Below, piece after piece: positions 1-10,100 of a stretch of 64,000 bases of DNA. Source of the stretch: Parapedobacter sp035556095 (lineage in GTDB: Bacteria; Bacteroidota; Bacteroidia; Sphingobacteriales; Sphingobacteriaceae); assembly GCF_035556095.1 (NCBI RefSeq), contig NZ_DATMFT010000010.1, positions 36,663 to 100,662 on the forward strand. The letters are read 5' to 3'. The notes under the pieces are model-generated. The model saw nothing but the letters and a program-made list of their open reading frames with translations. It was not told the origin of the DNA and ran no database searches. The translations under genes and the position numbers were made by a program. Each line of letters opens with the position of its first letter. The stretch's first letter is position 1.

Positions 1-290
1 ACCGGCGTCACGATTTCCACCCCTTGTCCAGCCAGCTTTTCCAATACGGATTTCATGTATCCTTCCGCGAGCTCGAAGACTACAATCGGCGATTTCCCGA
101 TTTCCACTTCCCCTTCAAAAAACAGCAATTCGATACCCGTGCCTAGCTTTCCCAACAACCAATCGCCCTCATCGCCGCCCGGCTGGCGTTCGATTTCGAT
201 GCCTAGAACGTCGCGGTAGAAGCGCTCCGTACGGTTAATGTCGCTTACATTGAACAGTACGGCGATTCCCTTTTTCAAATTTACTCCCAT
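1..290 (-). CDS. VOC (glyoxalase/bleomycin-resistance fold) protein, 3' end outside window
   Basis: Reading the minus strand from the ATG at 288-290 gives an open frame that runs off the left edge (about 97 residues visible, starting MGVNLKKGIAVLFNVSDI). The pattern VLFNVSDINRTERFYRDVLG followed by a stretch ending GIELLFFEGE is the first beta-alpha-beta module of the vicinal oxygen chelate fold. This fold is used by glyoxalase I, bleomycin-resistance proteins and many uncharacterised small-molecule binding enzymes. The C-terminal part is missing, so the metal-ligand set and the reaction cannot be judged. It is a monocistronic-looking gene beside a decayed sigma-factor gene. Confidence 0.75.
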   Translation of the reverse strand, partial: MGVNLKKGIAVLFNVSDINRTERFYRDVLGIEIERQPGGDEGDWLLGKLGTGIELLFFEGEVEIGKSPIVVFELAEGYMKSVLEKLAGQGVEIVTP

Positions 291-302
291 GTTGAAATAT
301 GA

Positions 303-735
303 TTAAAATATACCTATCGTAGGAGGACTATCCTCCTTTTCGTCGGAGTTGTTGCCGTGGCGCGCCGTTTTGTGAGCATAAAAAGAACGAATGGTAAATA
401 AATGTCCGTCGGGATCATGGCTGCCGATTGTTACGCGGGTATCGTATCGGCGCAGATTCGCCAACGCATGGAACGAGCGGATGAGTGAGCGGCGAAGTAC
501 CCCGCTCATGAATTCGTTCTTCCCTCTTCCTCCTACGGGCTTCAGTACGGGCGATAAATGCCGCGCGGTTCCGGAGAAAGCCTCTTCCCCACGCCATGAA
601 ATGTGCATCCAAAAAATCTTTGCCGGTTATCACGGCCTCGAGAAGCAGGTCTTGTACCAAATCATCCACTTCTTCCGGTCGACGGGAATATTGCCTGGCA
701 ATCCGATACATTTCATCAATGGGCGGCACATTCAT
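303..735 (-). pseudogene. Decayed sigma-70-like regulator (region 2 and C-terminal tail in different frames)
   Basis: A minus-strand frame beginning at 735 (MNVPPIDEMYRIARQYS) contains a sigma region-2-like segment, RPEEVDDLVQDLLLEAV, then a basic stretch (NRAAFIARTEARRRKREERI). It then runs into meaningless sequence and stops at 415. A second frame, shifted by one and ending at 303, supplies what looks like the end of the same kind of protein (TIGSHDPDGHLFTI, then AHKTARHGN). The DNA-binding region 4 expected between the two parts is not recognisable. I read this as a sigma-70 family gene that lost its middle through deletion and frameshift. The family assignment of the C-terminal tail is from memory of similar Bacteroidota proteins. 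Alternative: a short intact 106-residue protein of unknown role. Confidence 0.5.
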
Positions 736-827
736 CGCTTACAACTTGTTGGCAATAAATATCGGATTTTTATTCGTATTGGATTACAGGTATCTTCTTC
801 TTCACAGTAATATTAGCCTTTACGACA

Positions 828-2045
828 TTATTGATTTATTTTTCCGAAGACATCCCGGATGGCCTCTAAATAGGCCATGCCATTTACCTTATCTGGCTCT
901 AGGTAACTCCCTTCGGTCCATTCGTTCCAGCAATTCACCGTTATAATCTTATCGCCCGCTAAACGTTGATCTGCAAATTTTTTCATGGTTACCAGCGATT
1001 TTTTGAATGCCTCCGGTGTATTCCCGACCATGACCGGCATATAAGGGTAACCTAGATTCTCAAAAGCGGTAGCTTGGTGAGTTCTCGGCGATGCGTCCCA
1101 ACCCATTGTCATATTTGGGTAATAGGGTATTTTATACTCTTTCACAGCCTCCTCAGCATATTTGAAGTATTCCGTACTGACGGAGTCGTAAGATGTAGCT
1201 GGAAATTGATTGAGCCCCACGTGATGTATCCACACGTAGGATGTAAACGAATTAAAGCCCAATTCTTCTACCAAAGCGGCAGGATTGCTGACCACCTCTT
1301 CACTGGGCAATACGGTACGTCCCCATACTACCGCATTCATGTTGATGTCGTGAAAACCTGCTTTTCGTGCCTTTTCCCGAAATGCATCAATGCCTTTCCG
1401 GGTATCGGCCACACTGCCAAAAATCTCAATAAAGCGGGTCAAATCATAAATCGAAAAATAAGGTGCACCATTAATCTGCCAGTAAGACGGGTGCGAAAAG
1501 TATTTTTCAATGATAAAGTCCGTCATCTTATCCCAAGTTTCTTTCGTGATTTTACCTGGATAAAGCATCTCGCGGTCCTCCCGCGAGTCGAAAGGGTGAA
1601 TATCTTCCCAATCATGGTTGGCCCACATGAGTGCAAATTTTAGCAGATCATTGTTTTTCGCCATCATAAAACCTTCTTCCAATGCCCGCTCCAAAAACTG
1701 ACCGTCATCGTAGTAATACCAGTCAAAAATAAAGGCATCTATTCCATGCGTATGTGCAGCGTCGATTTTCTGTGCCATAGCAACCGGATCAGCTTCATCC
1801 GTATATCCCCAAAGCGGTTCTATGGGCTGCCGATGGCTTTCAAACCTCGGTTTGGCATTCTTCACGAGCTCCCATTCGGTCCATCCTGCCCCATGTATCT
1901 TTTCGTTGCGAGCATCGACATGATAGTTGGGAAAATAATATGCCGCCACCGTATACGGCCGCTCCTGTTCATGGAGCGTGCCGGAGCAAGACATTATTAC
2001 ACTACTCATACCTAGGGCAACTAAATAAATAGTTTTCTTCATCAT
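828..2045 (-). CDS. GH99-like / WbsX-type glycan-active lipoprotein
   Basis: 405 residues. A lipoprotein signal ends at Cys20 (VIMSC), so the protein is probably anchored in the outer membrane or periplasm. The mature part has the hallmarks of the WbsX/glycoside hydrolase family 99-like domain: AAYYFPNYHVD near the N-terminus, GWTEWELVKNAKPRF, HGIDAFIFDWYYYDDG, FALMWANHDW and NCWNEWTEGSYLEPD near the end. Family members are (beta/alpha)8 barrels. True GH99 enzymes are endo-alpha-mannanases/mannosidases, while the WbsX group is poorly characterised. It is the last gene of the SusCD operon, 9 bp after the beta-helix enzyme, which points to glycan degradation rather than O-antigen synthesis. Two adjacent Met codons leave the start uncertain by one residue. 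Confidence 0.8.
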   Translation of the reverse strand: MMKKTIYLVALGMSSVIMSCSGTLHEQERPYTVAAYYFPNYHVDARNEKIHGAGWTEWELVKNAKPRFESHRQPIEPLWGYTDEADPVAMAQKIDAAHTHGIDAFIFDWYYYDDGQFLERALEEGFMMAKNNDLLKFALMWANHDWEDIHPFDSREDREMLYPGKITKETWDKMTDFIIEKYFSHPSYWQINGAPYFSIYDLTRFIEIFGSVADTRKGIDAFREKARKAGFHDINMNAVVWGRTVLPSEEVVSNPAALVEELGFNSFTSYVWIHHVGLNQFPATSYDSVSTEYFKYAEEAVKEYKIPYYPNMTMGWDASPRTHQATAFENLGYPYMPVMVGNTPEAFKKSLVTMKKFADQRLAGDKIITVNCWNEWTEGSYLEPDKVNGMAYLEAIRDVFGKINQ

Positions 2046-2054
2046 CTACTAAAT

Positions 2055-3530
2055 TTAAATCATTTGCATGGATTCAATAAAAGGGTTGGTTGTGATTCGA
2101 GCCGCCACCAGCGTATTCAGTGGCTCGCCATTGAATTTCCAACGGTGGATTTGTACATCACGTATCATAGCATGGTCATTTGCCCCTTGAAACACCGAAG
2201 CCGGCATATCCGCACCGGGTTGCCGGCTAATCGAAATATCAGCTACGGTTAACCCGTCTAATGTCCCGAATCGTTCTTCCTGTGAATAGTCCGTTTTAGT
2301 AATGCGGGCCTCTAGCAGATACGGAACATAGCTCCCTTTGCCTTCATCGGCATACACTTCCTGGGGTTGGGTCTGGAGTTTCGGCTGGTAATGCACCTCA
2401 TCCATTTCTATACGGATGTTTTCAAACCGGATATCGCGGATAGCAGCGCCATCACCATGCAGGATATCCATCGCTGCATAGGACGTACGTATGATATCGC
2501 AGTTGTGAAACCGAATCTTTTCTATGGCGGGGGCTACGGTCTCCGCTCCGATTTCAAAAGCCTTTCCCCAGTCACACCAAACAACACAGTTTTCAAAACG
2601 CACATCATCTACGGAAAGATGCTGATAGGCACCCTTCTTTCCTTTCACTACCAGTCCATCGTCAAATGATCGGACAAAGCAGTTGGAAACCACGACCCGC
2701 TGGCTGTTGCAAACATCAATACCATCAGCATTGTAGCGCCACAAGCCGATCAGTTTTACACCATCGATATGAATATCCGAACAGCCGAACAAGCTGAGAC
2801 ACCAGGTGTCGGGATCCCGTAGAATGACCCCACTCACCTTGCAATCTGAACACCCCTCCAACCGGATAGCTCCTACGCCTTTACCACGTTCCAGCTTGCT
2901 TACGTCGATGATTCCACGACCGGAGATGGAGACCCCATGGGCGTTGATGGCATGGAAACAACCATGGACCATAGCCCCCCGTTCGAGATATACAGAATCA
3001 CCACTACTCAGCTCCTTTTTCCCGATTTCATGTACACCGGGCCCGAAGTAATAGGTACATGCTTTGCGTTGTGCAAGAGGTATTGTGACCGGCGGTTGCG
3101 CAAATAAATGTATGGCATGATGGTAGCCGTTTATTTCTACAACCAAATCCATTGGGTGTGGCACTGTAAATCGGATTTTCCGGCCTTTAATCTCGGGATT
3201 AATCCCCGCAGCGAGGGGCCGGACGACTACCTTGTGTATAGGGACAGCAGAAGTTAAACTCACCGTTGCTTCAGTCTCCATGTCCCAAGTAGCAAATGTG
3301 GCCAATTCTGTCTGATCAAGTGGGCGCTGGTAGCCTGGCCAAACTTGGTTGAAGGGAACAGCCGACACCCTGCATGCTTGCAAAGGCACCGGCTTACCAC
3401 TAACGGTAAGCCGGTGGTTCGCCGGTGGCAATTTAGCGTATGACGTCCGATATAGTGCAGTCCCGGCAGCCAATAAAGCGAGCTGCCTGAGCATTTCTTT
3501 CCGTGTATAGTACTTGTTGTTGCTATTCAT
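2055..3530 (-). CDS. GH28-type right-handed beta-helix glycosidase (polygalacturonase-like)
   Basis: 491 residues with an N-terminal export signal (hydrophobic stretch about 15-27). Residues about 45-160 form a beta-sandwich-like leader (SAVPFNQVWPGYQRPLDQTE). From about 165 there are regular beta-helix coils (GDSVYLERGAMVHG, VSISGRGIIDVSK). The GH28-like catalytic signature is present as NADGID (267-272) followed by SFDDGLVVKG (288-297), giving the usual pair and single Asp residues. The later G-H-G and R-I-K elements of classical polygalacturonases are not obvious. The substrate may therefore differ from pectin, and related beta-helix folds such as GH49 are possible. The gene lies in the SusCD operon, 11 bp after the LamG protein. 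Confidence 0.75.
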   Translation of the reverse strand: MNSNNKYYTRKEMLRQLALLAAGTALYRTSYAKLPPANHRLTVSGKPVPLQACRVSAVPFNQVWPGYQRPLDQTELATFATWDMETEATVSLTSAVPIHKVVVRPLAAGINPEIKGRKIRFTVPHPMDLVVEINGYHHAIHLFAQPPVTIPLAQRKACTYYFGPGVHEIGKKELSSGDSVYLERGAMVHGCFHAINAHGVSISGRGIIDVSKLERGKGVGAIRLEGCSDCKVSGVILRDPDTWCLSLFGCSDIHIDGVKLIGLWRYNADGIDVCNSQRVVVSNCFVRSFDDGLVVKGKKGAYQHLSVDDVRFENCVVWCDWGKAFEIGAETVAPAIEKIRFHNCDIIRTSYAAMDILHGDGAAIRDIRFENIRIEMDEVHYQPKLQTQPQEVYADEGKGSYVPYLLEARITKTDYSQEERFGTLDGLTVADISISRQPGADMPASVFQGANDHAMIRDVQIHRWKFNGEPLNTLVAARITTNPFIESMQMI

Positions 3531-3541
3531 CTATTATTCTT

Positions 3542-5347
3542 TTAGCGCGATTCAAATGCGTAGAGCTCGCCGATTCGATCTGCATCCAATGCTTTATTGT
3601 ATATGCGTATCTCGTCTACCATTCCTTTCACGTAAGGGTCACCTTCGGCCGGTGCAATACGATATCCTACACGCATAGGGTTGAGGGAAGGCGCAACTGA
3701 GCCACTAATATCTGTGTCGCCAATCCCCGTCAACTCTCCATCGACATAGATTCGAACACGCGTGCCGTCATAGCTACCAACGAGATGATGCCAAGTAGCC
3801 GGGCTCAACTGCTTATCCCACCAAAAAACAGAACTTCCAGCTGCATACCATCCACCATTTGTAGTGTTTACTACGAAATGCCCCCTGCCCTCGTGCTCGC
3901 CGTGGACAACAAACTGGAAAACGGATTCGACGCCAAGAAGAAAAATGTCCCTATCGGTGGGGATCTCCTCCATGTTTATCCAAAAGGAAACCGTCAACTC
4001 GTCCATACCGGTAAGCGAACCTTCAACATTGCTGATTTCCAAGTAGTCGTCTACGCCATCAAGCTTCAAGCCGTCGTTTTGTCGCCCACTTGCAAAAGTG
4101 GCGCCGTTGTGTGTTATACCCCGGTTGGGACCAGACCAATCAAAAGCCGAGTTGTTGAGATCCCAATAACCGATTGGTCCATCGGAGAGGTCGATCGTCC
4201 ATCTCCTTATAGACATATTGGCTGGGTCTGAAGTCTTGTTACCACAGTACACAAAAAACCGCTGGCCAACGGTGGCATTTTCTTCGCCTTCTTCATCAAC
4301 AATGGTGGCGTACTGCCATCCTGAATTCTCCGGATAAGCAGTTGTCGCTTCGTTAGCGAGCACCTTGTACAGCCGCCAGGTGATACCGTCTGCAGACTGC
4401 CACAACCTGACGTAGGTTTCCTCACCAAACCAATTCATCGACGTCATCACAAGATAAAACATTCCATCATACGTGCTGTATGCCGCATTGGTATGGCAAA
4501 TACCTGGTACATTACCACCATGCGTGGCCACAATCGGCGACCGGTTGCCACCCAAGCCTGCTTCGGAGAACTCTCCGTTATAATACTTCATCCACGGACT
4601 GGTGTTACCAGCCCTCGCAGCGGTAATGACGTCAGCAACCGGTGCCCTGGCCACATTGGTGGTCCCGTGTTCGTTGTAGTAACAATAAAAGTAATCATCT
4701 TTCACGAAATAAGGTGCGCCTTGAAGAAATCCGCCCTCAAGATCCGGATCATCATAGGGGGAAATGATTTCGCCCAAGTATCGGAATGTATCACCGTTAT
4801 CTGTCGAATAGGCAAGTGATATTCGCCCTTTGTTGCCACTACCACCAGCACTCACAAATTCCATGTGCAGAAAAGCGATTAGTCCGCCGAACGAATCGTG
4901 GCACAAGCTCATGATCCACGGTTTGCCATTGATGTCATCGTTGTTAACAAAGAGTTCGGATCGATTTTTATTAAACACCGGTGTGGCCAACGGGTTATCC
5001 GTTGGTCCGCTGGTTTTCTGATGGTATTCGCCCCAGGCATCCGAATGCATCCAATACCGTGTACCGTCTTTTACCCAACTGCTTAACGGGGCATCGATAA
5101 AGTCGGCCCCCGTGGCTAGCACCTGTGCAGCAGTTGCAACGTTGTCGGGTATACCTACTGTATAAAAATAGCTTCCATCCCACCCTGGACCGGGTTCGGG
5201 ATTCGCTGGTTCCTCCGGGTCCGGCTCTTCCGGCACCGGTCTTTCAGCCAACGGTTCAATGATCGGCTTTTCCTTGCAACCCTGCGATAAGGCAAACAAC
5301 ATGCATGAACAGGTGATAAGCAAATGAAAATAGGTTCTCGTATTCAT
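3542..5347 (-). CDS. Surface lipoprotein: beta-propeller (sialidase/GH43-like) plus LamG domain
   Basis: 601 residues. Signal peptide with a lipobox-like Cys24 (LSQGC), then a Pro/Glu-rich linker (about 28-55) of the kind that tethers surface glycan-binding proteins. Residues about 60-385 contain repeated beta-strand motifs typical of five- or six-bladed propellers (RISLAYSTDNGDTFRYLGE, GGFLQGAPYFVKDDYFYCYY, VRLWQSADGITWRLY), as in sialidase/GH32/GH43-type folds. Residues about 389-600 form a concanavalin-A-like LamG domain (LDGVDDYLEISN, TWHHLVGSYDGTRVRIYVDG, GMVDEIRIYNKALD). It may be an enzyme or a non-catalytic glycan-binding protein; I cannot assign catalytic acids with confidence. It directly follows susD (11 bp), the usual position for a surface glycan-binding protein. 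Confidence 0.75.
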   Translation of the reverse strand: MNTRTYFHLLITCSCMLFALSQGCKEKPIIEPLAERPVPEEPDPEEPANPEPGPGWDGSYFYTVGIPDNVATAAQVLATGADFIDAPLSSWVKDGTRYWMHSDAWGEYHQKTSGPTDNPLATPVFNKNRSELFVNNDDINGKPWIMSLCHDSFGGLIAFLHMEFVSAGGSGNKGRISLAYSTDNGDTFRYLGEIISPYDDPDLEGGFLQGAPYFVKDDYFYCYYNEHGTTNVARAPVADVITAARAGNTSPWMKYYNGEFSEAGLGGNRSPIVATHGGNVPGICHTNAAYSTYDGMFYLVMTSMNWFGEETYVRLWQSADGITWRLYKVLANEATTAYPENSGWQYATIVDEEGEENATVGQRFFVYCGNKTSDPANMSIRRWTIDLSDGPIGYWDLNNSAFDWSGPNRGITHNGATFASGRQNDGLKLDGVDDYLEISNVEGSLTGMDELTVSFWINMEEIPTDRDIFLLGVESVFQFVVHGEHEGRGHFVVNTTNGGWYAAGSSVFWWDKQLSPATWHHLVGSYDGTRVRIYVDGELTGIGDTDISGSVAPSLNPMRVGYRIAPAEGDPYVKGMVDEIRIYNKALDADRIGELYAFESR

Positions 5348-5358
5348 GTCTTTAAACG

Positions 5359-7155
5359 TTAATAACCGGGGTTAGGGATTAAGCTCTCATTCTGTCCGAT
5401 TCGGCCGGGTGTAATCGGGAAGTAATAATTCTCTGGTCTGAATCTTGGCGGCGAAACTGAGCCATCAATGTCACTAATGACCTCTATACGGTATTTTCTT
5501 GTATTATAATCCAAGATATAACGTAAGCCCGAAAACCCCCTTGTCAAATCAGTCACCGCTGTTCGCCATCGCCTGAGATCCCAATATCGGTGTCCTTCGT
5601 ATGCAAGTTCGACCTTCCGCTCATGCTTGATCTTCGCTAGGTCTATGGAAGTATGTTGAGCCACCCCTGCACGTTGCCTGATCTCGTTAATCGTCAGTCT
5701 AGCGGCCTCGCTATTACCCAATGCATAAGCCGCTTCCGCAAAATTAAGCAGTACTTCCCCATACCGGAAAATAATCCAGTCGGTACCTGATGTGCCCCGC
5801 TCACCGAGGTTATTTTTACTTTCATCCAAGTATTTCATCACACCGAATCCGGTGCCAAAACTACCATCTACCTGTTGATTACCCTTGGCCAGCACACCCT
5901 CGTAAGATCCATCCGCAAGTAGCGTCCCATCCGGCGTGATCAAACCGTTGTGCCAATCCAATCGGGTTCCTTTCCATGCCGTATTTAACGTATAAATCGT
6001 AGCAAAAAAACGAGGTTCTCGATCCTGCCAGAGTGCTTCGGCTGTCCACAGTCCTTGTTGTATAGCCGTCCGGTCGAGTGTTCCCTGCGTGCCGTCGATT
6101 TTTTCAAATTCCTCTGCCATCTCCAGGTAGGGAGCATCGACGTTTCCAGCCCCCCACGCATTTGGTGCCGGTGTCTGGAAAAAGTCATAGGACCAGCCGT
6201 TGCCTCCCCGGTCACGATCGGTAAATGTGTGTGGGCGCACGAATATTACCTCGGAATTATTCTTTTTGAGAAACAGATTACGGAAGTTGGTCACTTTATC
6301 CACATCTTCATCGTAAAGAGAAAATTTGTTATCGGTAATAATTTTGTTTGCTGCTTCGTATGCCTGCTGGAAATAACCTTGCGCCATTTCCTTCGGTATA
6401 CCCAGCAGTCCATCGAGCTGTACCTGTCCGTATTCCGAAATACTTGCCGCATACAGGGCTGCCCTACTTTTCAACGCCAGTGCAGCATACATGGAAGGCC
6501 GTCCGTAATGATCGCCAGTTGCCTGACTAGGCAGATCAGTCACAATAGCGTCCATTTCGCTCAATATGAAATCATAAATTGCCTTTTCGCTTTCCCGCCT
6601 CGGATACAACTCCTCATGCGGATCGTCTAGTCGTTGGGCTTTAGTAATCAAAGGTACGCCCCCATATCGCTTCACCATGGCAAAGTAATTGAATGCCCTG
6701 ATAAACCTAGCTTCTGCCACACGCTGCTTACGAAAGGTTTCGTCTACAGATGCGGTAGCCATTTTTTCGATAAATTCATTGGTTATCCGAATAACTTGGT
6801 AAGATTCCTCCCACCATTCCAATAGCCCGCCATTGACAGTAAGTCCGCCCATTTTAAAATAATAACCCAACGGCCCGGCCACCGATGTCCAGTTGGTTCG
6901 TCCCTCATCGCTGATGTGGTTTATGGCGAATGGTGCTGCCCAGCCTGCACCGGTATCCCATTCGTTTCCTCCGGTTTCGTTGAGGAAAATGTACGTTCGG
7001 GCATATGCCTCCGTTAAGTATGCATCGATAAGCACTTGATCGCCCCATACCTGCGCATCCGATATAACGTTCAATGGAACCTTGTCAAGTACACCTTTCT
7101 GACAACCGAACAGTGTATACGCGATTGCCAAACATGTTAATAAATATTTTTTCAT
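5359..7155 (-). CDS. SusD/RagB-family nutrient-binding outer-membrane lipoprotein
   Basis: 598 residues, lipoprotein signal ending at Cys18 (LFGCQKGVLDKVPL). The N-terminal SusD signature is present (DAQVWGDQVLIDAYLTEAY), as are the tetratricopeptide-like helices (RFIRAFNYFAMVKRYGGVPL) and the RagB/SusD C-terminal block (DWIIFRYGEVLLNFAEAAYALG, LTINEIRQRAGV, HERKVELAYEGHRYWDLRRW). SusD proteins cap the SusC channel on the cell surface and capture oligosaccharides. It lies 19 bp after susC and is certainly co-transcribed with it. Confidence 0.95.
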   Translation of the reverse strand: MKKYLLTCLAIAYTLFGCQKGVLDKVPLNVISDAQVWGDQVLIDAYLTEAYARTYIFLNETGGNEWDTGAGWAAPFAINHISDEGRTNWTSVAGPLGYYFKMGGLTVNGGLLEWWEESYQVIRITNEFIEKMATASVDETFRKQRVAEARFIRAFNYFAMVKRYGGVPLITKAQRLDDPHEELYPRRESEKAIYDFILSEMDAIVTDLPSQATGDHYGRPSMYAALALKSRAALYAASISEYGQVQLDGLLGIPKEMAQGYFQQAYEAANKIITDNKFSLYDEDVDKVTNFRNLFLKKNNSEVIFVRPHTFTDRDRGGNGWSYDFFQTPAPNAWGAGNVDAPYLEMAEEFEKIDGTQGTLDRTAIQQGLWTAEALWQDREPRFFATIYTLNTAWKGTRLDWHNGLITPDGTLLADGSYEGVLAKGNQQVDGSFGTGFGVMKYLDESKNNLGERGTSGTDWIIFRYGEVLLNFAEAAYALGNSEAARLTINEIRQRAGVAQHTSIDLAKIKHERKVELAYEGHRYWDLRRWRTAVTDLTRGFSGLRYILDYNTRKYRIEVISDIDGSVSPPRFRPENYYFPITPGRIGQNESLIPNPGY

Positions 7156-7174
7156 GATTCAATATCCTATATAG

Positions 7175-10100
7175 TTAAAAAGATGCTGATAACCCGAAAC
7201 TGAGTGTACGCTGCTGGGGATAATAAGCAGTGCCATGGCCAGATGGCATTTCGGGGTCTATACCGTAAGCTTTCAATCGGTCAAATGTCAGCAGATTGGT
7301 GCCTGCGAAATAAACGCGAAGGTTGGTAAGACCAGCTGTATTTAACCATGCTTCTGGCAACGTATACCCTACAGAAAGCACCTTCAATCTCAGATATCCC
7401 GCCTCTTTCAGATAATAATCTGAAAAAAGATAGTTGGATGCAGCTCCCCCAATCCGGGGTACGAGCGCATTAGGGTCGTTGTTCTCAGGTGTCCAGCGCA
7501 TATCGTATAAAGCGGCCGGAACCAATAACCCAACGCCATCTAGCTTCACAAAGCTATGGTAACCCATAGCGCCTTGAAACAAGAAATAGGCATCCAGATT
7601 TTTGTACTTCAACGTGCTTCTCAAGCCTACCATCCATTTCGGCATGCTACCTTTACCGATATCAGCCTGATCCTTGTAATCTAATTTGCCGTCACCATTC
7701 AGGTCTTTGTAACGGATATCTCCGGGTCTCAATGTTGAATTATCCGAATTGTCCTGATCGAAAGGGAGTTCATCGATCTGCGAATATTGGGTAAATAGTC
7801 CGTCAGATACATATCCGATTTGACGGTCTACCCATTGGCCGGACACTTTGAAGAGTGCTAATTGCACTTCGTCGGTGTACTCGGGCTCTTCATAGTGTCC
7901 CCATTTTGACCTCGCCCACGAAACATTGCCGGATATATCCCAACTGAAATCTCCGCGGGCGCCCGTATTCCCTAATTCCAATTCAAAACCTCTGCTGTTC
8001 TGGCTGTTGAGGTTTTCAGGAGGCATGCTAGCTCCAAATGTGGAGGGCAGAGAGGTCAAGCGGGTTGCCGGTATACCTTCGCGGTTTCGGTAAAAACCCT
8101 CCACAGACCCGTACAGCTGTCGCTGCCATAATGAAAAGTCAATCCCTACATTGGAAATCGTCAGTTCTTCCCACGTAAGCGTCGGGTTAGCCAGTCCTCT
8201 TGACCTTAACCCCTGTTGGGCTCCGCTACCAAGAACGTACGTCTGACCATATCGGTAACCGGAAAGATATTGGAAATTACCCACACCATCATTACCCGAG
8301 GTTCCATAACTACCCCGCAATTTCAACTCGTCTATAGCCCGCATTCCAGCTAAAAATGCCTCCTTATCAACCCGCCATCCCAAGGAAACACTGGGGAAAT
8401 AACCCCACCGGCTTGCTGCTGGAAACTTAGCAGAGGCATCTGCACGTAATGTTGTTTCAATCAGATAAGTATCCTTGTAGCTATAATTGACCCTTCCTAT
8501 CACGCCTTTGCGCCCCATCTCGCTAGCAGAACCATCGTTAGACATGGCATCAGTGCTACCGGCAAAAAGCTGATCAATGGCAGGCGTAAGAAAATCGAAA
8601 CGCGAACCGATTAGGTAGTCGCTGTAGTAATCGATAACTTCATATAACAGCAATGCAGACACGTCATGCCTATCGTCAAATTTACGGTTATAGTTCAACG
8701 AGAATTGTCCAGTAATCGTCCTATTCTGATTTTTACTGGTACTTAATGAAGCCTTTTCTCCCAACGCACCAGCCAATGTATAAATATCGCTACCCGGATC
8801 ATAGGTATAAAATTTGACCGGTCTCACAAAGTTCTTGGTAGAGCCATATGTATGTGCATAGTTAGCAAATGCCTTTGCGCTTAACCCCCGCACCCCTTTA
8901 AATACATAATTTAGTGTCAAAGAACCCCTCAGATTCTGTTCGTCGGTGTCATTGTATCCGTAAATATCTCTGTTGGTCGTTACATGTGCTCCCCCTGTAC
9001 CCCCGCCGGCGGCAAAAGGAATTTTTGCCGGATCGGGCAGGGACGCCGGATAGATTGGTAACGTATTCCAGTAATCCTCCCAAGCGGCTTCTCCAGCATT
9101 TTGGGGGCGGGAGGCATATCGCTTAAAATTCATCGTACTGGTAACATCCAATTGGATGGTAAAGTTATCCTGGATTTTCGCGTCTACATTGGACTGGAAA
9201 TTATAGCGCGAATAACCCCCGCCATTTTTCTTCCACATGGTTTCCTGATCGAGGTATCCCAAAAAGCCATAATACCTTACCCGGTCCGTCCCACCGCGAA
9301 CCGCAATGTTATGATGGTGTTGCGGAGCAAAGTTCCGAATCAACACGTTATACCAATCTGTATTGGGATATAGCGGGTCATCACCTCGATAGTAGCTTTC
9401 AATTTGTTCCGTTGTAAACGGGACTTGGCTTGGTGGTTGGCCGGAATTAAGCCAGGCTTCCGAACGAAGTTCGGCATATTGGCCCGAGCTAGCAGGCTTC
9501 AGCATCCGCGTAACCCCCTGTAGGGTGTAAGTAGAATTGAGTGAGAAAACAGGTGCTCCCTGATTGCCACGTTTTGTAGTCACCAATATTACGCCATTTC
9601 CAGCCCTTGATCCATAAATCGACGCGGAAGCATCCTTGAGGATGGAAATACTCTCTATGCTGTTTGGATCTAGCGAATTGAAATCGGCTTCAACCCCGTC
9701 AACAATTACCAGGGCACTCCCAAATCCACGTATCTGTATATTTGCACCATCTGCACCCGGAAGTCCCTGTTGTTGGAAAGAAATCAAGCCTGGTAAGCGA
9801 CCAGCGAGCGTAGTGGATGTACTGGCTACCGGAGCAATACTTAATTCATCCCCTTTGACTGTAGAAACCGAACCTGTGACAGTTTCTCTCCGTTGTACGC
9901 CGTAACCAACAACCACGACTTCGTCCAGATCACTAACCGTAGCTTCCATCAACACATCAATGGTAGATAGATCGCCTACTGACCGCTCAACAGGACTAAA
10001 ACCAACGATCGAAAACACTAAGATGCGCCCGCTTTCAGGAATACTAATACGATAACCCCCATACGCATCAGAAGTAACCGCTACAGGGGTTCCCTTAACG

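Noticed and set aside
391..810. 139-residue plus-strand frame over the sigma-like relic
   Set aside because: Antisense to a better-supported minus-strand protein signal; composition is random (clusters of His, Ile, Tyr) with no recognisable motif.
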